From: Bursaphelenchus xylophilus
Taxonomy: Eukaryota; Nematoda; Chromadorea; Rhabditida; Aphelenchoididae
Assembly (NCBI GenBank): GCA_904066235.2
Contig: CAJFCV020000006.1
Coordinates: 3,968,001 to 4,032,000, forward strand
Length of the DNA stretch: 64,000 bases
Reading direction: 5' to 3'
Under the pieces are notes generated by a model. That model was not told where the DNA came from and did no database searches. It saw only the letters and a program-made list of their open reading frames with translations. A program made the translations under genes and the position numbers. Each line of letters opens with the position of its first letter. Position 1 is the first letter of the stretch. Positions 9,859 to 23,400 of the stretch are shown piece after piece.

Positions 9859-11602
9859 TTACCTGAATTCCGTCCCCGATCCTCTTGGTGACATCCGTGA
9901 TCTTGGCACTGAATCACACGGTGTTTTCACGTCAAAAACATTCCTCGTAAAGATGCTATGCTTATAATTCTCCACACTCGTCCTCCGACTTCCACAGCCC
10001 ATAACTTTCGCCCAGCTTTGCTGAACGCCCATTCGAAAGCGCTCCGATAAAACCCCGTACAAGATCGGGTTAATACACGAGTTTGCGTACGCCAAAATCT
10101 GCGCCGAAGTCTGCACAATGAACAAGAGTTGTGGGATCTTCTCCCAGAACGCCATATCCGGGTAGCTGTAGCCGCGGAAGAAGAAGCGGAAGTTCTGCGG
10201 GAACCAGCAGAACCCGAACGTCATGATCACGGTGAACACCATCTTCGTGGCATGCCGTTTCATCCGCTGACTGTTCTTTGAGTGCGTTAACTTCTCTTTC
10301 CATAGTGCTTTGACCAGCAGCAGGTAGAATACGGTGGATAAAGAGAGGGGGAGCACATAGGCGCCGAGATTAAATCCCCAGAAGAAGATCCGGGCCTTGG
10401 TGAGGCTGGCCTCGGCGAAGCCAATGTCCAATGAGTCCACACAGTAGTAGACGGAGGACTGTAAATTTTACAGATGTAAAGGTGAAGCAAAATAAGGACA
10501 GGAAAGAATTAAAAGTCCAAGAAAACCAAAGTCTAGAGCGGAAAGATGAAGTGGGGATTTCTCAAGATACAAGGATGCGATTAGAGTGACATTTGGACTG
10601 TGTGATCTACAGTCCCTGTATTTTAAGTCCACAAAGATTTAGTTTGTACTTTCAAGCCGCAATCGAGATATTCAATTGTTTTTGTGGACGAGAGAGTAAG
10701 GAAAATATGGAGAGACGGTCAGAGAAATAGGTGCTTATCGACCATTTTTTCAAACTTTTTGCACTACGAGCCGACATTAGATTTTGCTTGTATGCAACAG
10801 TGTTAATAAAAGCAAGATTTGAGACGCAAAAAGTTATGTTTAGAGGTCTTACATTAGCTCCAGTTGGAATCAACCCCACACTTTCCATATTTGGCAAGTT
10901 CGCCAAGAAAATGATGATCCATAATGATATGCAAATATAAATGCAGCAATGGCTCTTTCGCAGCGTCAACGTTCGAGTTGGACATGCGATCGACTAAAGA
11001 TACACGGTTATATTACACTTGATATAAAAGATCAAAACGAAAACAGAGTTTTTAAAAAGCTGCCTCTAAAATTGAAGACGACTACTTACCAAAAATCGAT
11101 CATACGCCAACAGGACTAACGTCCACACACTAACATAGCAAGTCACATATTGTAATGTGACCATCCAGTAGCACACGCTCTCACTGAAATCCCAGTGAAA
11201 GATGTAACTGTATGCCGTGAGGGGGACGCAAAACGTGATAAATAAGAGGTCGGCCAACGCTAGGTTGCAGATCAATGTGTTTGTGCTGAAATTTAGAAAT
11301 AAAAAAATTTGCATAAAAGAATAAAAATTTCAAAAATTTGCATAAAAGAATCAAAATTTTAAAAATTTGCATAACTTTCAAAAATTTGCATAATGTTCAA
11401 AAATTTGCATAATTTTCGAAAATTTGCATATTTCTTTAAAATTTACATAATTTAGTTTGTTATGAAAATTACTAAAGCTAGCCAAAATAAATCCTCACCT
11501 GTCATGTAGCTGTCTGTTGAAGATGATAACAAATAAAACAATCGTATTTCCGACGAACCCGACTAATATGATAATCATGAATACTATTGCGAGGGCCAAC
11601 AT
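9859..11602 (-). CDS. Class A neuropeptide GPCR, allatostatin-A/galanin-receptor-like
   Basis: Four exons: 11602-11499, 11285-11090, 10993-10853 and 10458-9859 (346 aa as modelled). Phases 2, 0, 0 fit all junctions. Seven-helix hallmarks in order: GNTIVLFVI in TM1; NLALADLLF in TM2; a Cys before TM3 (SVCYW); YDRFLSIACP at the end of TM3 (DRF instead of DRY); TM4 IIIFLANLP; a Cys in loop 2 (VYYCVD) for the disulfide; TM5 GAYVLPLSL; RMKRHATKM then FGFCWFPQNF in TM6 (CWxP); and LAYANSCINPILY in TM7 (NPxxY), followed by a Ser/Arg-rich tail. The TM3 end, the NSCINPILY box and the tail opening (LSERFR) recall allatostatin-A/galanin receptors such as nematode NPR-9, but the exact ligand is unknown. 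The 5' end is uncertain: TM1 begins immediately at the ATG. The stop TAA lies inside a perfect donor (CAG/GTAAGA), so another exon may follow. Confidence 0.88.
10610..10770. repeat. Degenerate R1-like fragment in GPCR intron 3
   Basis: GACGAGAGAGTAAGGAAAAT and GGAGAGACGGTCAGAGAAAT at 10686-10730 match the central R1 block. Ends are not preserved. Confidence 0.45.
11307..11448 (-). repeat. Minisatellite of POU-type octamers in GPCR intron 1
   Basis: ATTTGCAT (ATGCAAAT on the gene's sense strand) occurs at 11307, 11336, 11365, 11384, 11403 and 11422, with a variant ATTTACAT at 11441. The spacing is regular: 29, 29, 19, 19, 19, 19 bp. Each unit is an A/T run plus the octamer. ATGCAAAT is the consensus for POU-homeodomain factors. 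That these copies bind such a factor is inference. Confidence 0.85.
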
Positions 11603-14600
11603 TTCTGCCGACTAAATTCTAAAAAAAACAAAAAAATTATCATCAAATTAACAGTATACCGATGAATCGCGAGAAATTGTAAAACAAAAAAAATACAATT
11701 CAAAAAAAAGATTTTTTTTTTGAAATATTCGAATTTACAGCCTCAAATAAAGAACCAAAACACCGCATAGCTCGTCGGATTTCCCGGCATTTGTCGCCAA
11801 CTTCCAAAAATGTAAAGCCCCAACGCATCTGAAGTTTAAGCCGCGTGCATTCCCCAAAAATGGGCGGAGTTTCGGGGAGGAAATTACACATACACTGTAA
11901 AGAAATTACACGAGGACGGACGGGGGTTTGTAATATAATAGAATTCAAGAAAGATTAACAAGATTAATGGAGTTTCAGACCCCGTTTTTCATGGATTTAT
12001 ATATGAAAAAGCAAAAAAAGATTTGAATTACTGGAAGTTGATGAGGCATGGGTAATACCATTTTTAATTTCGCTTAATTCCACGAGATTTGCGGGGATAA
12101 AACGCGCGCAAAAGTCTGCAATCGTTGAGAGATTACGCTCTGCACATGGGCCACAAAAATAGACGGGTTTGCAAAAACTCGACGATTGAAAATTACGGTA
12201 GAAACACGGGATAAAAATGGATTTGTACGCTACTGGATTACATTGAGGGTTTTCGAAATCTGTCAAAAAATAGACAGTTTGGAACAAAGAGTTGCGTGAT
12301 GTCAAAAGGAATTTGTTGCAAGGAGAAAATGGCTGCCAAAGGGGATAAAAAAGTCCCGATTTGGTATCCAAAATCATCATAGAAAAAATGATGACTTAAC
12401 TTCGCGGAATCCACGTAAACTATAGACTTCAAGCAAGCGTTCATTTCACAGTAAACAGCTTGGTATGTCTATGGAAAAGTAATTATAATTCTGCAGGATA
12501 ATAACAACATACTATGGAATACATATCTTGTGGCAAATAGTCCTGGGAATTTTCTACATCTCTGAACATGACCTCCAAAAAAAAGTGAGCTTGCACCGTG
12601 CATTTTCGTATTTTTTTACAGTTCTCATTTTTCGCAGCGACAAACCATTTCTTCGGAGGGCGACCGAATTTTGAGACCGCGAGAAATTCCCAGGACTTTT
12701 TGCCGTGAGTTCAGACGGGTGGGTCTATGTATACATAAATATTTGTTTTCGGAAAATTTTTTAGGTGAGCTCCAACTATACATATACAATGTTAGGCTGC
12801 TCTTTTGTCGGGCCCATAATTTCAATCAAAGCAAAATTTTTGCACTTAGCTTTATCCAATTTTAATATTTACATTCTATTAGGGGGTCTGCATAATTTGG
12901 CCAACTTTAAAATCCATCAAAGAAAAACTATTGCTGTTTTGAAGCCATCCAAATATGGCATCATTCTATTCAGTGAAGCGCTGCTACCACAGTTTGTGTT
13001 CCATTGGTCAAAAGCAGGAGTTGCGCCTGGTTCCTTCAAAGTCTGACAGTCGCTGGGACACTTTCAATATCGTTTTCAGCTCGTCAAATTTTCAAAGAAG
13101 GCTGTAACAAACTTTGCCTCCCATCAATGACCACTAAAAGAGCAAACAAATCCTTAATATTGCCCGCACTTTTAGCGCATCACATGTCATGTGTAAGTGA
13201 AATGCCGCCAACACATTCGCTGATTAATGCCCGGCTTGTCCAGACGAAAAATGCCGAGACAGCAGGCGGTAGAGTAAGTACGTACATATAAACGGCAGTT
13301 CACAACATAAGTGGAGATAACACGGCCCGGTCTTTTATGAGCAACTCGCACAAACTCAAACACCTAATATTCCATGAGGGAATGGAGAAGGCGTCGGCTT
13401 AGAACGCCCGAATGGAGCCAGGCCCGCTGGGCATTAGCACATTCGAAATGATTTGTTAGACGAACCGGATGCGAGCAATTAATTGAGTGGATAAATTGCA
13501 CGGCTTATACTGTGGGAAGATGTTTGCAACGGAAAGTGTGAAATTTAAGCCCTCAAGGGAGTTCCGAGAAACTGCGTCAACTTGATTGAAAACTTTGTCC
13601 TCAAAGGGTAAGAGGGCGAGTAATTCAGCATTTCGGACGGGATGGCCCATAAAATTGGTCTGACGAAACAGTTTTTTATTGGTTTGAAACTAAAGTACAG
13701 GGATTACTCGCGTCATAAAGACTGTGGAATTTGCAAGAGGGGTGTAGCTGATGAGGGGATGGTCTGAACTTCGTTTTGAAGAACTTGGCCTGGGGGGGGG
13801 TCTTTTTAGGACCATAGGAAAATTTGCCTTGTTCCCCCCTTACCTCTTTTTAATATTTAAAAATGCTTAAAAAATCTTATTTTTTTATCTGGTAAAATAC
13901 CAAAAAAGTCCTGGTAAATTTACAGTAAGGTGAAGTTGCCTTGAGGCACATTCTCCGAGAATTTCAGAGAGCCCAAGAATTTTGCACCTATTATTTTCCT
14001 TACCATACACGATCATAGACAACACGTTTCCTCCCCTTCCATAATTCAGCAAGTAAACATCGCTTAACATAAATGAAGTCTGAACCTCTTTCAATTATCC
14101 AAATTGTCAAAATCCCCGTCGCTAAGTGACTTTCGTCTGTTTAAAATCTTCGGAATCCTTCGGCAAAGCTGTCCTGGTGGCTTACGAAAAACAAAATCGG
14201 ATATCTTAAACGATCATTTGTTTAAGCCTTCTCTAATGACCGATCTAAGAGTTTTACACCGGCCAGTTATTCTTTAAAATTAAAATTTCCCACTGTGGCC
14301 ACGCCCTGTCGTAAAATTGAGGCAAACCCAACCAGTGTCGTAATTCTATGATGTTGATTGAGACTGTAGTTCGGAAACAGGTCTATTGTCAAGTGAAGGA
14401 AATACAATTTTCAGACGAGCTGTGTAACAAGTCTCAACGGAATGAAAGGAATGCGAAGAGTACAATAAAATGTGGTATAACCAAAGAGCAATGTGGAAAC
14501 AATACAGTCTTCTTAGAACGAAATGGAACGGCTCTAAATATGTTTGGAAATATGTAAGCTATTGTCAGCGTCCTATAAGAAAACAGCGTGGATAGGATAA

Positions 14601-14634
14601 GGCGGGGAAGTTTGTTTTATAAATGTCGAGTGTC
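11603..14634. other. Intergenic/upstream of the GPCR, no supportable gene
   Basis: Just upstream of the GPCR ATG, TTTTAGAATTTAG on the minus strand is a plausible splice or SL trans-splice acceptor. A TGCACCGTGCA-family repeat lies at 12585-12710. 13130-13460 is less AT-rich and more complex (CATCACATGTCATGTG near 13180) and could be regulatory. 13790-13800 is a run of 10 G. A missing N-terminal exon of the receptor could lie here, but I cannot identify one. Confidence 0.4.
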
Positions 14635-14635
14635 A

Positions 14636-14780
14636 CTCTGCCGGGAAAATAATGTGGATTCGGCGTGAAAAAAACGAAAAAATCGCTTTGCGAGGGCTAG
14701 CCGCGGCTTTAAATTTGGTTCGGGGCTGTAACGAGGCGAGACAGGTTACTGCAACAAATCCACATTATTTTCACGACAGT
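14636..14780. mobile_element. Short TIR element, family S1, copy 1
   Basis: Ends CTGCCGGGAAAATAATGTGG and its near-complement CCACATTATTTTCACGACAG. No coding capacity. Same family as 37745-37893 and 61390-61509. Confidence 0.7.
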
Positions 14781-16753
14781 AGGATGCATGTAGGTCACAT
14801 ATTAAGTACTGAAACTTTTAGCGACCGTTTTGCACGTAGACCCAAAGGCATGAACTCTCTTCTGACACGGGACGATGCACCAGAGAAAACAATTTCTGTT
14901 TATTTATTTTGCTTTTGTCAAACCTGAAGGACATGCAAATACGGTCAACCATCGGTCCAGCAAACCAAAATTGACTAAATGTATTTACTATGCAAGTAAT
15001 TTTTGGCGCTTGAACTTTGCAGAAAAAGTGCAAGCGACAGCCCAAAAAAAGGAATTGCACAATGCACAGTGAACTTTCATTTTCTCACAGTACATGTTGC
15101 CGAAATCACCCCAGCGGCTTTGGATTACCCAACCAAAAAAGCCGACCCAAAAACATGTCATATCAACGTACTTTATGCGGCTTTAACCGCTCACTGGAGC
15201 GAAGAAAAGGAACTAATCCACCAAAAAATTATAATAATACATGATGCGTCTAACTTGATGACATAACTCATCAAGAATAGAAAGGGATTAGTGCCGGCGA
15301 GGTATTTTTGAAGATGATCTGCCCATCTCAAGGGAAGTGAACTATGTGCAGGTAAAAAAAGTAAGTTAGACAGGGCATGGATAATGACGAGATAAGCCCA
15401 AGATTGGCAAGTCTACCAAAATACGTCGAGTTCGCCGGGAAACCGGCGAGTTACGCGTGTTTTTCGGCTTATAATTATTATTTATCACTAACCGAAGAAA
15501 TTAGAGGCCTAAAAACAAAAACAAGATGATCTGACGGGGGATTTGAATGCAGGGGCATTGGAAATGGATGACATAAGACAAATTAGACATTCGAGCTATT
15601 ACGAGCAGTTCAGTACAGTATAGCAAAGAATAGAAGAAGGCCCAAAATTCATAGAAATGGAGTAAAATGATGATGTTACAAATAGCCTTTTTTGATCAGA
15701 TTTTTATGAAAAACGGAATCTTGAAGCTTACACAAGCAGAGATCTTTGAGGATTTTACATCGGAAATTGCAAAAACTTTGCATTTTTCTTGATTTTTTTG
15801 TACTTCAAAGCCCATCGTATTTTACAAATTTTCGTTTTAACTTTTATCGAGACATAGTAATACAACGCAAGATTTTTTCAAAAATTGGCAAGGCTTTTCG
15901 CTGGCTATGCAACAACCATAGGGATATGTAGTTAAAAACAAGATTTTTTTTGTAATTTGAAATTTTTTGTAAAAAAATTGACAAAATTCTGAAGAGTTTG
16001 AATAAAAACATTTGACAAAGAAATGGATCATTCTCCGCAAAAAATTCATAGAGATAGGCCAAATTTTTTTTTCTATTTTCTCTCGCCATCTCTCCCCATT
16101 TCCGGCTGTCTTTTGCTGCAAAAAAAGTAGTTGCAAGAACCCCGGAAAATGAGAACACTTTCAAAAAACTAAAAAGTTTTTTTAATCTGGCTTTAATTGA
16201 TACCCTTGAGGATACCCATCCACAAGTTTAAAAATTCATTCCAAGAATGTTTCATGTTGTGACGGGCGAAGTAAAAAGAGGAAAAGGGGGTTCAAGAATC
16301 ATAGAACACTCTTTTAACAAACCTAAAATTACTGTTATTCACCCTGAATGGCAGTGGGAGTAATTTCGAGGGCGATAGAGATCTTTTTTGAGCACAAAAC
16401 TTGATCATTCCCTTGAACAAATTGTTACAAAATTGCTTCAAAAATTTGCTACAGTACGTGGAACTTGCTCCTTTCAATTTGCAGATAGAGCACTTGTTTA
16501 TTCAGCAACAAAAAATTAAGTCGTATACGTGACAAGTGGAATGAATGCATTCAAACGACTCCCAAAAGAGTCTCTATTTTCATAGTGCGCATCTATTTGC
16601 ATAACGGAACAAGCGATAATTAAATTTGGCTGAGAGCGCGAGCAAGGAATTTCTCCGTTTCAGTTCGAAAACAATAACAAATTACAAGGGAAGGGCTCGG
16701 TAAGTTCAGGTTTATGAACCTAGATTAATTAAAGAGAACCATGTAGAATCGTA
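14781..16753. other. Intergenic, no supportable gene
   Basis: 14998-15130 is a member of the TGCAC repeat family (GCAGAAAAAGTGCAAGCGAC, GAATTGCACAATGCACAGTG), sharing its layout with 19715-19850 and 31555-31655. 15432-15446 is a short hairpin (CGCCGGGAAACCGGCG). The rest is AT-rich with no recognisable feature. Confidence 0.4.
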
Positions 16754-17189
16754 CAGGGGAAGTACTCTAGATTTTGATGAAACTTGGCACAAACTTAGAA
16801 CAATTTTTTCTAAGATATATGCGAGAATCCTAGCTCGCGCTTTGCAGAAACAACCGAGATTTTTAGATCGAAAGTCGGCGAAAATTTGGGACTTTTTGCC
16901 GTATTTGGGCACGAAAAGTTTCATGCCTATTTCTACCGTAAAGGATAATGTTTCTACAAAAAATCAAATTTTTCCGCACGAAACTGCCAAAGTTATGGCC
17001 AAAAAGCGTTTTTCTCTCTGACCGCTCTCCAAGTTTAGCGTGCTCTCTCGGCGGTAAAAATTTTTCGATATCTCGGCGGCGCCCGCAAAGCGCGAGCTAA
17101 AACTTTCAGGAATTGATATTTAGTCCGTACCCGACGTATGTGTAAAATTTAAAGAAAATCTGAGCGTCGCAGTTGGAGTACTTCCCCTG
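16754..17189. mobile_element. R1 TIR element, full copy, inverted relative to 1167-1615
   Basis: Begins CAGGGGAAGTACTCTAGATT and ends GGAGTACTTCCCCTG, flanked by GTA and TTA. Its interior is the reverse complement of the 1167-1615 copy over nearly the whole length (TGGCCAAAAAGCGTTTTTCT, CGCGCTTTGCAGAAACAACC). Confidence 0.8.
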
Positions 17190-17470
17190 TTAATTTATTC
17201 TGCAAAGGTCTCGCTTTGCAGAAAGAATTAGGATTTTTAGTCCGAAAGTTAGCCAAAATTTGATGACTTTTTGTGGCTTTGTTCAAGAGAAATTTTAGAT
17301 GTCTTTCTACAAAGTTTCTATAGAAAATCATGTTTTCCGTATGAATTGACACGGGCAAGAAACAGAATATTTCTTCTCTCACCGCCCTCTGTATACCCCA
17401 TACTCTCTTGAGATCTTTGCATCTCAGCTGCCCGCGCAAAACAGCAAAAGAAATATGTACCCTAGGCACT
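17190..17470. repeat. Second, diverged R1 copy abutting the full one
   Basis: CTCGCTTTGCAGAAAGAATT, AGTCCGAAAGTTAGCCAAAA and CACCGCCCTCTGTATACCCC repeat the R1 order with much more divergence. Probably an older insertion. Confidence 0.5.
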
Positions 17471-20400
17471 ACATGTGAGCAGAATATAAAGTAAATGATT
17501 ATAAAGTAAGGGGTTACACTTGTTTTTTATATATTTACTCTACACCGCAGTTCAGCAGAATTAAATTCAAAACATTCCCAGAGAATTAAACCCCAAAACA
17601 TTCCCAGGGGTTTCAGTGAAACATCCTGATTAAAATTACCGCAGACAGTTGAACCTATTAATGCCGTGCTACGTGGTTTTCAGCGAGCAAACTCTGAATT
17701 TTACTACAATATAATGTACAGGAAGTAATGGCGGAAATGTCAGGGGATGTGTAAATTAGGAAGCAATATAATATAATACTTGAACACCGGGATCAAATAC
17801 AAAATCATGTTTACAGCTCGTAGATTTGGAGGCATACTACAACAAAGTCAAGTAGTATCAAAATTCGAAACTTGAAATGAAGTGGCATACCAGAAATTAT
17901 TGGTTATTACATTTTTGATATGTTTGTAGCTGGTTTCTGTCTCCTAGAGTTATTTTTAGTCCGTTTTAAGGCTGTTTGAGAGAGCAAAAAAATCATACTA
18001 CATAGTATGAAGCGAACATTGGTCGGTCGACAAGCCCACTTGTTATAGCATTTTCTAGAAACATTGGGGCTTCTGTTCGAACATGAATAAAAAGCTAATG
18101 AAGCTCCACATAATTTATGAAAGCCTTGAAATTAAAAGGAAAGTAAATCACGCTTTGGACATCTTGAGCCATAAGTAGCGCTAAAAATAAAGAGTTCTCG
18201 GAAGTTATGTATAAAAGTTGTCTAATGACATGGTGTCTTTAGATTTAAAAAGCAATGGGAGTAAAAATAAAATATAACTCTAAAGGCAACCGGTAAATTT
18301 ACAATAAATTTTGTAGATGCACTAAACAAGACCATAAATCAAAGCCTGTTTCAATTTTAAGAGCCTCACTGCAGCCGCGGTCGAAATTTTTGCGCCCCCT
18401 TTCCGAGAGAACACGCAAAATTAGGAGAGTCGCACAGAGAAAAAACGTCTTTTAACTGCATCTTTGCATAGTCCACTCAGAAAAGATGATTATTTACAGA
18501 AACCTCTTACTATTATATATAGTAACATGGACCTTCTATTTTCTCAATTTCCAAAAACAATTTGTTTTGGGCTGCCTTTGGTCCCGAAAATTTGACGGTT
18601 TCTGTAAACATCACGCAAGGACTTGCAAATGCGCCTAAAAAATCTAATATTCGGCTTTGACCAAGTTTCAGCCGGACCAAGAAATCTTAGGCCTCCAAAG
18701 ATTAAAAAAGCTATCTGACCGCCGAATACTCGTTGAAAAAGCAATTTTGTCCAGCCAAATCCTTAAACCCGTGAGACAAACAAACAACATTAAGCCTCAC
18801 ATGGCTCATGATCATTTTCTAATCCCTTACAAACAGATCCCCAGAATGTCATAACATTTGGGCTCGGAAATCCTCGAGGAGGATTAAAGGGAGGTATGGA
18901 ATGACAAATTACATGAAAAAAATAAAATTTTAATGAAAAGTTTACCTAGAACATACAATTTCATAAACTCAAAAATTGAAAAAAGACATGTAAATTTGAG
19001 AAATGAAAGAAGAAACTGTCAAAGTTTGGAAAGTTGAGGACAAATAGGAGGATAAAGAAAGGAGGTTGCGATAATTTTGGGCAACTACTTTGCGGGCAGC
19101 CGACATTTACTATTATTGAAGCCTTATAAAAGCCGTTGTGTACAGCCTTATCATACGAAACGTATATCAATAGATAGTCTTTTCAAAGTTCTTTTAGATG
19201 GTATAAACAGCAATTACAAAGTCCTATTCCATCCCGTAAAAAATACAAAGCAAAAAACGGTAGAGTCATACTTCTAAACCTAATAAATTTACGATTTTTC
19301 TACCGTAATATACGTAGTGTGACAGAAATTTGGCATTGGTAATCCTTTGGTGCAGAAAAGTACACGAATCTATCGAATTCATCCACCGCTTTCAAAGTTA
19401 TTAGAGTTTGTTTTGAAAAAATGGTTTCTGAACTTTCAAAAATGCCTGCATAACCTTACGGTAACTATTCAAGCCACTTATACAGTTGGACACATAATTC
19501 GGAACTTCTAACTAATAAATTTATCGTCTGAATTTTCAACTGTAGAGCATAGCTGCCCGCAAAGCGGATGCCCGCAACTGTGAGCCTCCTAATATTAGGC
19601 TCAAAAAAAATGATGACTAAAAAATTTTTGTCATAAGCTCTGAAGTTAGCGACAAAAATGTCATAATAAATTGACTGCTCCTTTCGTAAAGTCGCTAGAA
19701 TAGTTTTTGGCGTTTACATGAAGAAAAAGTCAGGGTGCAGCCCAAAAAAGCAAGATGAATAAGCAAGAAATTGCACATTTCAAGTTGCATTTTTGTTTTC
19801 TCACAGTTCATGTCCCAGAAATCACTCTAGGGACTTTGCGGATGGAGTAAAAAAAGCTGTAATTTGAAAAAAAAAATATCACCAAAAATCTCGTTAATTT
19901 CAAGATATAGATTACAAAAGCGCCCAAATTTGGAAAACAGCTGACAAAAAACGTCATATTTTCCAAAACAGAAGCTAAAAATGTCATGAATACCCATACA
20001 TAGAACAACAAGTCGTAATTCAAGGAAGCCACAATATAAAACAAGAAGGTCAACAAATACACGGCCAAAAAAAGGTCATATCCGCAAGCATTCATGACGA
20101 AGAATGTCATTAATTCGGGAATAGAACCATAAATCAACCCTGTCCAAATTTGTCATTTCGATGAGAATTCAGGTGCAAAAACGCGAGAATAAATGGGTAT
20201 TCGCTTTCCTGCTACATTATAAATAATAAATCTTATTTCCGTAAGAGGGAGGAAGGTAAATTTAGATGAATTTCAAGCGAATTTTGAGAAAATCTTGGAA
20301 TTAATTAACGCTTCGACATGCAAACTTGATTATTCTCGGCTTCAAATTAACGGAAAACGGTGAGGAAGGGATTTTTGAAGCGAATGAACCGTGTTTTCAA

Positions 20401-23400
20401 GTCGAAAACAGACTTCAAACTGCCGTTTTAATACCAAAAAATATGTGGTTTGACACAAAAAAGCTTGGTAGGCCCGTACAAGAGGTTTGTTTATAACGGA
20501 CTTGGCAGCCCAAAGAGGGATCTTCGAAATCAAGAAAACAACAATTTCCTCTGTTTACGGTACTTTTGAAGGGTCGAAAATGAACGGAGAGGATGAAAAA
20601 TAATTGGATCTTGTGAGATGAAAAAACAATTGAAAAAAGGCAATTTGTTGCCAGCCATATCCCTGCTTTGAGACGTTAACTTTGCTGCTCAACTGGCATT
20701 TCCGAAAATTCACAACGTTCGGAAAAGAGATGTTTGGGATGAAGGCTCAAATTCGACCTTATTAACCATAGCTTTTTGTATAATTTGTATAGGAAACAGC
20801 TAAATGTCAACGCTCAGATTTCGGGAAAATTTGACTCGAATTAGCGGCAACATTTCCGAAAAGGGGCAAAAAAATGATGATTAAAAAAATTCCAATGGGT
20901 TATTCGGATTTTTTCAGAAATTTGCATCACAAAAAACCCTGAAAGTTTTAGCTCATGCTTTCCAGAGATAGCTGAGGTATTGAGCAATTGTCAAATGAGA
21001 AATGGAAATTTAAGAAGTTTGAAAATGATGATTTTTTACGTACAAAAAAATCTGTGTTCTTGCCCATATTTGGTATTAAATAAAATGGGAGATTATGAGG
21101 ATTCAGGGAAAAAAAGAATCTTAACATTTGGTTGAAAAATAAAGAAGTTATAGCTAATTCAAATCGGGTCACAAAGATGACACACCCTGTGTATATATAA
21201 GCCTCAATTAAAAATATTGTTGCAAAATGATAGGAATCCCGCATTTTCCTTGAAAAACAATGTCTTGAAATTGAGCCGATTATTGCCCATCCCCATTCAA
21301 AGGCTTCCTTTATAAGATTGGACAGTAGGTCCGAGAAGTAGACCCCTAATTTTTGGAAATCCCCTCAAACTCCGAGAATTGGCCAATTTGAGAAAATCCC
21401 CATTGAATTTTTGTCATCATTGCTTCCTAATCCGAACGAAATATTGTAACTCTAATTTCGCGCACTCCACGTGTGTAAATTCAACGTTCCATTTTAACTA
21501 TCACAATGCAAACTTCGTAACTTATAATCCCTTTTAATTAAACTCCTCGATTCTCACGTCTTTTTTATGTGTGATTTTGGGGATTACCAGTATCTTGTCT
21601 TAGCTTTACGTTGCTCACCTAAATTTCTATTTTTAACACGACTTCCTTGATCTTTCACGTTTTTCTGACGTCCTCTGGAATCGGGATAATCCCGGAGTCT
21701 GTTATAGACATGATTTTTGAATCTTTGTATTCTCTTTTGTCTTTAAAAAAGGGCACCTAGCACAGTAGAGCAGATACTATGCCTTATCTAACAGCAAAAA
21801 ATTTACAGCCTATGGTTTAATAGGCAAGACAAAAATTGCAGTAAATTTACTGCTTCACATCTTGTCTGGAATACCGCCAATGTAAGCAGAACCCAATTAA
21901 ATCCATCTCCAGTTTTTTTTCAATAGGACAAATACCCTCAAAATAGTCGGCAAAATACTTGGAAAGACTTTTTCTCCAAAGCTCGCAGACTCTTATCTCC
22001 ATTTCCAAAGTTCAGTGTCCTGTAAAGAAGACCGGAAAAAGTCTGGAGAATATATTATATATGACAACAGATGGTAAGAGGGCACAACTTGGTTTGAAGG
22101 TAGCTTCCGCTGAAATATCTTGATCTTTAAAATTAAGAAATTTTAAGCGTCTTAAAATATTAAGAAATTTCAACAAAACTTCATCCAATAACGTTTGACG
22201 CCTACTGTATGTATCAAATATGGAATTTAATTTTCCGAAAATATGCATGGTGAGTGGTGATATACAAACCAGCCGAAAAATATTGAATTATTTTGCAATA
22301 TCACTCAAAAGAGACAAAAAAACTTTGGAGGAAAACAACTGCGGGGCGGAAGTTAAAAATGGCCCGAAATTATGTTGTTCCTGGCCCCTAATTACAGTCA
22401 ACAAACTATTAAGCCACAGGCCATACACATGTCAACCGGAAAATGATGGGACAACAATAGAAAAAAGGGGAAAATTATTATGTATTTTTGGGCTGCCGCA
22501 AAAAATTGACAGTTCAGAGGGCGGTCAGAGAGACAAACGATTTTTGACCACATCTTGGCCAAGTTCGCATGGAAAAGATTGATTTTTTATATTTTTTGAG
22601 ACAAATCTCGAAGAAATTGGAAATTTAGGAAGAATTTTTTCAAGCCAAGACTTTCAAAAAAATGTTGATTTTTTGCCAATTTTTGATATAAAATTGGGTT
22701 GCCTATTTAAAGCGCAAGCTAGACAGTCTTTAAAGTAAATATACAAAATTTTTTGATTGGTCAGATATCCAGGGTCCATCAGCTTTCAAATAAGTCAAAA
22801 ATTAGATTTTTACATTAGCCCTTCGAGGTATCAGGAGTCAAAAATTTTTGCCCTAAACCTAGAAAAATATGGTCTCAATTACTCCACTGTAAGACGACAT
22901 AGACTGATTTTTTGCTCGCAAAATTTATTGAGAAAAAAACAGATTTCTCCGAGACAGTCTCTCCTCATTTTCTACAGTCTCTCATCAAAAAAATTGATGC
23001 ACTATTTTGCCCCAGATTGCCTAATATTTTCATCACAAAAGATGAAGGACAAAAAATGCACCCCTTTCACAGAAAATTCTTTTGTTTTCCCAAAAAAAAA
23101 AGAAAAGCGTAAATTGATCAGCCGGAGGTTTTCTCGGCCCACCGGAAGGGGCACGACCGGATGAGTGGCGGAAGATACGATGGACTTGCACAAAATTATT
23201 GCTGCAATTATTGGCCCTTGCAATTTCTTGAGTGAATACTATGATATTATATTACAGAAAAAACGTGATTGATCGTAGGTTTTAAACAAAATTTGAAAAA
23301 AAAAATGTTATTGTGATATCACAAGTGATCTATGACAATGTGTGACAAAGTGAACAAGTTTTTGATACAATATTTTTTAGCGTAATGATTATCTATGCTC

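Noticed and set aside
18350..18400. CTGTTTCA, the core of the Caenorhabditis type I piRNA upstream motif
   Set aside because: An 8-mer occurs about twice by chance in 64 kb on both strands; no extended motif or cluster is seen.
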